Positions 59,142 through 64,000 of a stretch of 64,000 nt of DNA are shown here, piece by piece. Origin of the DNA: Prauserella aidingensis (lineage in GTDB: Bacteria > Actinomycetota > Actinomycetes > Mycobacteriales > Pseudonocardiaceae); contig NZ_JAMTCN010000014.1 in the NCBI RefSeq assembly GCF_024171865.1, positions 1-64,000 on the forward strand. The letters run 5' to 3'. Within the stretch, counting starts at the first letter, position 1, and the number at the start of each line of letters is the position of its first letter. The translations under genes and the position numbers were made by a program. The notes beneath the pieces were generated by a model. It had not been told where the DNA came from. It did not search any database and saw only the letters and a program-made list of their open reading frames with translations.

Positions 59142-59825
59142 TCACCCTGCCGCACCTCGGCCGGACCGCCTGGCGTGGCGGGCTTCGACGCCGTCGAGGA
59201 TGACGTCGAGGCCGTCCTCGAACCAGTGCCGATCACCGTCGGGAAGCGGATCGGCGATGAGCCGCTGCAGGTGCGGTGAGTCGCCGAGGTCGACGTCCCT
59301 GAGCCGTCGCTGCCAGCTGCGGCCGGGATCGTCCTCCGCGCCCGCCTGCCGGTCACCGAGGACGACGCGAGCGGTGCCCTGGACGTAGTTGTTGATCGTC
59401 ATGATCGCGCGTGCCGCCTCCTGGAGCGGCAGTTCCAGCTGCGCGAGCGCGGTCAGCGCCCACTCCATCGACGCGAGCGACGCCGCCCCGAACGGCGGGG
59501 TGACGGTCGCCGTGGCCGTGATCATCCACGGGTGGGCGAGCATGGCCGCCCAGTCCTGCCGTGCCAGCACGTGCATGCACTCGCGCCAGTCCAGGTCCGC
59601 CGGGTCGGGGTAATCGCGCTGGGCGACGACGTGTTCGACCATCGCCGTCACGAGCTCGTCGCGATGGGAGATGTGCCGATACAGCGACGCGGGCCCGGTT
59701 CCCAGGTGCTCGGCGACGCGACGCATCGACACCGCGTCCAGGCCGTCGCGGTCGGCGAGCGTGATCGCCGCCGCCACGATCCCGTCGCGCGAGAGCGGAC
59801 CCGCCGGGCGCGTTCGTGGACTCAC
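59142..59825 (-). CDS. TetR-family repressor of the adjacent efflux gene
   Basis: The 227-residue TetR/AcrR protein has an N-terminal HTH ('AAAITLADRDGLDAVSMRRV', 'EHLGTGPASLYRHISHRDEL') and a TetR_C-type ligand domain. GTG 59825 follows GGAGGTG by six bases; the longer frame above it crosses the operator palindromes. It is divergent from the MFS gene across 123 bases containing two GCGAACA palindromes. Confidence 0.9.
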   Translation of the reverse strand: MSPRTRPAGPLSRDGIVAAAITLADRDGLDAVSMRRVAEHLGTGPASLYRHISHRDELVTAMVEHVVAQRDYPDPADLDWRECMHVLARQDWAAMLAHPWMITATATVTPPFGAASLASMEWALTALAQLELPLQEAARAIMTINNYVQGTARVVLGDRQAGAEDDPGRSWQRRLRDVDLGDSPHLQRLIADPLPDGDRHWFEDGLDVILDGVEARHARRSGRGAAG

Positions 59826-59858
59826 TGCTGCCACCTCCGGGCCCAACCCTATTGCATT

Positions 59859-59900
59859 GCGAACACTGTTCGCTATTCTCGTTGCGAACAGTGTTCGCAA
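59859..59900. promoter_or_regulatory. Two TetR operator palindromes
   Basis: GCGAACACTGTTCGC (59859-59873) and TTGCGAACAGTGTTCGCAA (59882-59900) share the core GCGAACA-N-TGTTCGC, the second a perfect 19-bp palindrome. They lie between the divergent TetR and MFS genes. Confidence 0.85.
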
Positions 59901-59948
59901 CGGCAGCGATCACCCCGGCGACGACCACACGAGCAACGAGGAGCAGTC

Positions 59949-61460
59949 ATGACAACCGTTCGAAGCGGCCCGCGATCCCGGTGGCTCGGCCTCGCCGCGC
60001 TGACCCTGCCGGTGATCCTGACCTCGATGGACGTAACGATCCTGCACATCGCCGTCCCGACGATCACCCGGGAACTGACGCCGAGCCCGAGCGAGACGCT
60101 GTGGATCGTCGACTCCTACGGCTTCCTGCTGGCCGGCCTGTTGATCGTGATGGGCAACGTCGGCGACCGGATCGGCAGGCGCAGACTCCTGCTGACCGGT
60201 GCCTGCCTGTTCGGCGCCGCGTCGGTGACGGCGGCCTTCGCACCGACACCGGAGCTGCTCATCGCCGCGCGGGCCCTGATGGGAATCGGCGGCGCGACAC
60301 TGATGCCGTCGACCCTGTCGCTGATCCGCACCATGTTCCCGGACCCCGGCGAGCGCACCCGTGCCATCGGGATCTGGACGGCAGGCCTGTCGGGCGGCAT
60401 CGCCGTCGGCCCCGTCGTCGGTGGGCTGCTGCTGGAGTCGCTGTGGTGGGGCTCGGTCTTCCTGATCAACGCACCGGTCATCGTGGTGCTGCTGGCCGCC
60501 GTGCCGCGCCTCGTGCCCGAGTACCGCAGCCCGAGCACGGCACGGCTGGATCCGCTGAGCGTCGTGCTGTCGTTCGGGGCGATCCTGCCGGTCGTGTGGG
60601 CCGTCAAGACGGCGGCCGAGGAGCTGACGGTCACCCTGCCGACGATCGTCGCGCTCGTCGGCGGACTCGGCATCGGCGTGCTGTTCCTCGTCCGGCAACG
60701 ACGGCTGCGCAATCCGCTCGTCGACCTCGACCTGTTCGGTGATCCCCGGTTCACGGGCGCCATCATCGGGGCAGGACTGTCGATGTTCGCGCTCGTCGGC
60801 GTGATGCTCTACAACACCCAGTACCTGCAGCTCGTGCACGGACTCTCGCCGTTGGTCGCCGCGCTGGCGATGCTGCCGGTGATGGTGGGCGTCGGGGCGA
60901 TGGCCGTCCTCTCCTCGGCACTCGTCGGCAGACTGGGTTATCCGCTGATCTTCGGAGCCGGTGCGGGGCTCGCCGCCGCGGGCATGGCAACGTTCAGCAC
61001 TGTGCCCGCCGACGGTGGGCTTCTCCTCGCCGTCGTGTCCTCGGCCGCGATCGGCGCCGGAATCGCCCCGATGATGACGCTGGCGACGGACGTCGTCGTC
61101 GCCTCGGCGCCGCCGTCCCGATCCGGTGCCGCGTCCGCACTGTCCGAGACATCGGCCGAGTTCGGCGCCGCGTTGGGAATCGCCGTGCTCGGTTCCATCG
61201 GCACCGCCGTTTACCGGTCGCACATGCGCGACGGACTCCCCGCCGACGTGCCTCCCGAGGTCGCCGACACCGCGGCGTCCGGCCTCGGCGCGGCCACCGG
61301 CATCGCCGAACAGCTGCCACCCGCACCGGCCGGCCACCTCACCGGACTCGCCGACACGGCGTTCGTCGACGGCCTCGGCGTCGCCACACTCACCGCGGCC
61401 GCCGTCCTCCTCGTGGCCACCGTCGTCTGTCCGGCGCTGCTGCGCACAGGCAAGAAGTAA
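59949..61460 (+). CDS. DHA2-family MFS drug efflux transporter
   Basis: The 503-residue, 14-helix MFS protein has the DHA2 motifs 'TSMDVTILHIAVPTITREL' (motif D1 region), 'GNVGDRIGRRRLLLTGA' (motif A) and 'ALMGIGGATLMPSTLSLIRT', as in QacA/EmrB-like multidrug exporters. The start ATG follows GAGGAGCAG. Expression is probably repressed by the divergent TetR protein and relieved by a transported toxic compound. Confidence 0.92.
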   Translation: MTTVRSGPRSRWLGLAALTLPVILTSMDVTILHIAVPTITRELTPSPSETLWIVDSYGFLLAGLLIVMGNVGDRIGRRRLLLTGACLFGAASVTAAFAPTPELLIAARALMGIGGATLMPSTLSLIRTMFPDPGERTRAIGIWTAGLSGGIAVGPVVGGLLLESLWWGSVFLINAPVIVVLLAAVPRLVPEYRSPSTARLDPLSVVLSFGAILPVVWAVKTAAEELTVTLPTIVALVGGLGIGVLFLVRQRRLRNPLVDLDLFGDPRFTGAIIGAGLSMFALVGVMLYNTQYLQLVHGLSPLVAALAMLPVMVGVGAMAVLSSALVGRLGYPLIFGAGAGLAAAGMATFSTVPADGGLLLAVVSSAAIGAGIAPMMTLATDVVVASAPPSRSGAASALSETSAEFGAALGIAVLGSIGTAVYRSHMRDGLPADVPPEVADTAASGLGAATGIAEQLPPAPAGHLTGLADTAFVDGLGVATLTAAAVLLVATVVCPALLRTGKK

Positions 61461-61499
61461 GCCGGCGACGACACGTCGCGCTGACACGCGACACGGCGA

Positions 61500-61994
61500 T
61501 CACTCGGCCGCGGCGCTCCCCTGCCGCTCGCCCGCTCCCACCCATTCGAGGATCCGATAGTGCAGCCCGGTCGACGACTCGTGCCACGGCCCGGTGGTGT
61601 CCGGCGGCCTGCCGACGTCCGGCGCCGTCGTGTCGCCGTCGAAGTGCTCGCGGATCTCGGTGACCACGACGCGGTCGGCGATGGGCAACGTCGCCCGGTA
61701 CACCGCCGCGCCGCCCATGACCCACACGTCCCCCGACGCCGCGTCCAGCGCCTGCGCCAACTCGGAGAACGTCTCCGCACCGTCCTGCGGGGTGCGGGAC
61801 AGCACGAGGTTGCGGCGTCCCGGCAGGGGCCGGAACCGCGGCGGCAGCGATTCCCATGTGCGCCTGCCCATGAGCACGGTCGCGCCCTCGGTCACGGCAC
61901 GGAAGTGCTTCAAGTCCTCTGGCAGGTGCCACGGCATGGTGCCGTCACGGCCGATGACACCGTTCGCGGACTGCGCCCAGATCAGCCCGATCAC
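61500..61994 (-). CDS. dfrA: Dihydrofolate reductase
   Basis: The 164-residue DHFR starts [20 protein letters not shown] and contains '[18 protein letters not shown]' (catalytic acidic residue in the ED pair), '[20 protein letters not shown]' and '[20 protein letters not shown]'. It reduces dihydrofolate to tetrahydrofolate with NADPH. Its start overlaps the thyA stop (ATGA), the standard thyA-dfrA operon that recycles the dihydrofolate made by ThyA. Confidence 0.96.
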   Translation of the reverse strand: MIGLIWAQSANGVIGRDGTMPWHLPEDLKHFRAVTEGATVLMGRRTWESLPPRFRPLPGRRNLVLSRTPQDGAETFSELAQALDAASGDVWVMGGAAVYRATLPIADRVVVTEIREHFDGDTTAPDVGRPPDTTGPWHESSTGLHYRILEWVGAGERQGSAAAE

Positions 61995-62788
61995 ACCGCC
62001 ACCGGCGCCTTGATGCCCGGGTGCGGGTCGTAGCCCTGGATCTCGAAGTGCTCGTAGGTGTAGTCGAACAGGCTGCCGGCCGGCTTCAGCGCCAGCGTGG
62101 GGAACGGCCGTGCCTCGCGGGAGAGCTGTGTGCGGACCTGTTCGAGGTGGTTGTCGTAGATGTGGCAGTCGCCGCCGGTCCAGACGAAGTCGCCGACCCG
62201 CAGCCCGACCTGGTCGGCGATCATGTGCGTCAGCAGCGCGTAGCTGGCGATGTTGAACGGGACGCCGAGGAACAGGTCCGCGCTGCGCTGGTACAGCTGG
62301 CAGGACAGCTCACCGTCGGCGACGTAGAACTGGAAGAACGCGTGACACGGCGGCAGCGCCATCTGCGGGATGTCGGCGACGTTCCACGCGGACACGATGA
62401 TCCGCCGGGAGTCGGGGTTCTCGCGGAGCGTGCGGAGCACCTCACTGATCTGGTCGATGTGCTCGCCGTCGGGCGTGGGCCACGAGCGCCACTGCACGCC
62501 GTAGATCGGGCCGAGGTCGCCGTCCGGTGCGGCCCACTCGTCCCAGATCGTGACGCCGTTCTCCCGCAGCCAGTTGACGTTGGCGTCGCCGCGCAGGAAC
62601 CACAGCAGTTCGTAGGCGATCGAGCGGAAGTGCACCTTCTTCGTCGTGATCAGCGGAAACCCGTCGGACAGCCGATAACGCAGCTGGTGACCGAAGATCG
62701 ACCGCGTGCCCGTGCCGGTGCGGTCCGCCTTGTGGGCGCCGTTCTCCAGCACGTGCTGAAGCAAGTTCTCGTACTGCGTATCGGGCAT
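61991..62788 (-). CDS. thyA: Thymidylate synthase
   Basis: This 265-residue enzyme contains '[20 protein letters not shown]', '[20 protein letters not shown]', the catalytic Cys in '[13 protein letters not shown]' and '[20 protein letters not shown]'. It methylates dUMP to dTMP using methylene-THF. Length is normal. Upstream of the start lies a 54-bp tandem repeat which may interfere with or contain the promoter. Confidence 0.97.
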   Translation of the reverse strand: MPDTQYENLLQHVLENGAHKADRTGTGTRSIFGHQLRYRLSDGFPLITTKKVHFRSIAYELLWFLRGDANVNWLRENGVTIWDEWAAPDGDLGPIYGVQWRSWPTPDGEHIDQISEVLRTLRENPDSRRIIVSAWNVADIPQMALPPCHAFFQFYVADGELSCQLYQRSADLFLGVPFNIASYALLTHMIADQVGLRVGDFVWTGGDCHIYDNHLEQVRTQLSREARPFPTLALKPAGSLFDYTYEHFEIQGYDPHPGIKAPVAV

Positions 62789-62798
62789 GCCTGAATCT

Positions 62799-62899
62799 TA
62801 GGCAGCCGCGCGAAGCGCGTCCGGTTGGGCGGTGGTGGGAGACGGCAGGGCGTAGGCAGCCGCGCGAAGCGCGTCCGGTTGGGCGGCGGTGGGAGACGG
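62799..62899. repeat. 54-bp tandem repeat between thyA and the monooxygenase gene
   Basis: Two near-identical units (62801-62845 and 62855-62899 with a 9-base joint) share the core GCCGCGCGAAGCGCGTCCGG, which itself contains the small hairpin CGCG-CGAAG-CGCG. They differ at very few positions (such as GGTGG/GGCGG). They occupy the whole divergent promoter region. Confidence 0.75.
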
Positions 62900-62916
62900 G
62901 CGGGCATGATGACCGC

Positions 62917-64000
62917 ATGTCGGAACACGCGGTCGTGGTGGGCGGCGGTATCGCCGGGTTGGCGACGGCCGTCGCGCTGCGGCGCCGCTCGTGGCAGGTG
63001 ACCGTGCTGGAGCGGAAACCGTCGGTCTCCGAGATCGGTGCCGGGATCACGCTGTGGCCCAACGCGCTGCGGGCACTCGACGCGCTCGGACTCGGTGAGC
63101 GCATCCGTCACCTCGGGCTGGTACAGGCCGCGGGCGGGATCCGCGACAGTCACGGCCGGTGGCTGACCCGCACCGACACCGACGCGCTCGCCGCCCGGTT
63201 CGGCGACGGCATCGTGATCGTCGAACGCGGCGAACTGCTGGCGACGCTGCGGGAGGCGTGTCGCGACGTCCGGATTCGCACGTCCTCGGAGGTGCGGGCC
63301 GTCGAGCGGGACCCGGCCGGGCGGGATTCGGACGCGGTGGTGCGACTCGGCGACGGCGAGTCGGTCCGTGGCGATGTGGTGGTCGGCGCCGACGGAGTGT
63401 GGAGCGCCGTGCGCGGGTCGCTCTGGCCCCGTGCCAGGGTGCGTTCGACCGGCACGGTCGCCGCCCGGCTGATCGGCCACGTGTCCGAGCCGGAAGACGT
63501 GCGGGGCGGCGAGTCCTGGGGCCGCGGCGACTACGCCGGGATCGCGCCGTTGGCCGACGGGCGGCGCTACGCGTATCTGGCCGTTCCCGTCTCCGCGGGC
63601 GTACCCGACGACCCCGGTGAGGCGCTGGCGTGGTTCCGCCACCGGTTTGCCTCGTGGCACGCGCCGTTGCCGGAGCTGCTCGCCGACATCGAACCGTCGC
63701 AACTGCTGGTCAACGAGCTGGTCGACCTCGCCCCGCTGCCGACCCTGACCCGCGGACGGGTCGCACTGGTCGGCGACGCGGCACACGCCATGGCACCCAA
63801 CCTCGGCCAGGGCGCGTGCCAGGCACTCGAGGACGCCGTCGAACTCGCGAGCGCCCTCGCCGCAACCGATGGCGACACGGCCGAGCGACTGCGGGCCTAC
63901 GAGCGAAGGCGGCTGCGCCGCGTGCATCGGGTGGCCCGCCGCTCCCGCAGCGCGGGAATCGCGGCCGGTCTGCGTGGCCGCGCGACGACCACGGCCCGGA
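62917..64000 (+). CDS. FAD-dependent monooxygenase, C-terminus beyond window
   Basis: The first 361 residues of a class A flavoprotein monooxygenase are present: 'VVVGGGIAGLATAVALRRRS' (GxGxxG dinucleotide fold), 'VVVGADGVWSAVR' (DG motif) and 'VALVGDAAHAMAPNLGQGAC' (GD motif). The frame is open to the right edge, so only a short C-terminal part should be missing. Such enzymes hydroxylate aromatic rings with NAD(P)H and O2. The substrate is unknown. ATG 62917 comes 18 bases after the tandem repeat. Confidence 0.9.
   Translation, partial: MSEHAVVVGGGIAGLATAVALRRRSWQVTVLERKPSVSEIGAGITLWPNALRALDALGLGERIRHLGLVQAAGGIRDSHGRWLTRTDTDALAARFGDGIVIVERGELLATLREACRDVRIRTSSEVRAVERDPAGRDSDAVVRLGDGESVRGDVVVGADGVWSAVRGSLWPRARVRSTGTVAARLIGHVSEPEDVRGGESWGRGDYAGIAPLADGRRYAYLAVPVSAGVPDDPGEALAWFRHRFASWHAPLPELLADIEPSQLLVNELVDLAPLPTLTRGRVALVGDAAHAMAPNLGQGACQALEDAVELASALAATDGDTAERLRAYERRRLRRVHRVARRSRSAGIAAGLRGRATTTAR

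Overview
The window is very GC-rich, uses GTG starts freely, and its genes are packed on both strands with many 4-base stop/start overlaps. Gene content (fused CydDC, IdeR-type iron boxes, DUF222/HNH, DUF3558 lipoprotein, DUF6879/XRE triad, SigE-type ECF factor, DUF5926, DUF4328) points to a filamentous actinomycete. Pseudonocardiaceae is most likely and a Saccharomonospora-like genome is my best guess; the genus is an inference from gene content only.

Layout. 0-10 kb: a DUF222/HNH fragment at the edge, an epimerase, and a minus-strand respiratory block cydA-cydB-cydDC ending in a GAF histidine kinase; the cydA-cydB gap holds parS-like and DnaA-box-like sites. 10-26 kb: a GDT1-type cation transporter, an IdeR-boxed DUF2470 protein, two BCCT osmolyte transporters, a CPBP membrane protein, an SOS-boxed small gene, an SDR/XRE divergon, arginine deiminase, ferritin under three iron boxes, an ECF sigma/membrane-protein pair and a P450. 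26-28.5 kb: a compact divergon of tiny genes facing a small protein/DUF6879/XRE triad with an AT-rich palindrome between them. 28.5-40.4 kb: mostly minus strand, with DUF4328, rhodanese, an SSS carboxylate symporter with its small partner, a LytTR regulator, an S49 peptidase and a LytS kinase, a lipoprotein gene bracketed by two copies of the fpg 3' end, fpg, and an ECF sigma factor fused to its own zinc-finger anti-sigma.

40.4-47 kb is accessory in character: tRNA-Gly with upstream 14-bp repeats and two look-alike hairpins, an HD hydrolase, a decapitated yoeB toxin gene, an NYN nuclease, a MarR-fusion regulator with a palindromic operator, and several small membrane proteins.

46.8-59.1 kb is the metabolic centrepiece. 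A divergent IclR gene and a tightly overlapping oxygenase large/small subunit, PdxA-family dehydrogenase, reductase and AAHS-MFS set match the Rhodococcus tpaR/tpaAaAbCBK (Comamonas tphR/A2A3BA1) terephthalate system. Convergent to it lies a complete tripartite tricarboxylate transporter (tctC-tctB-tctA), divergent from a second IclR gene that overlaps a CaiB/BaiF CoA-transferase and a short citrate-synthase-fold citryl-CoA-lyase-like protein. Together these suggest import of a tricarboxylate-like acid, its activation to the CoA thioester and cleavage to acetyl-CoA plus an oxoacid; this is the best candidate here for an undescribed pathway.

59-64 kb: a TetR/DHA2-MFS efflux divergon with two palindromic operators, dfrA-thyA, a 54-bp tandem repeat and an FAD monooxygenase running off the right edge. 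All coordinates and starts come from reading the sequence by eye; no database search was possible.
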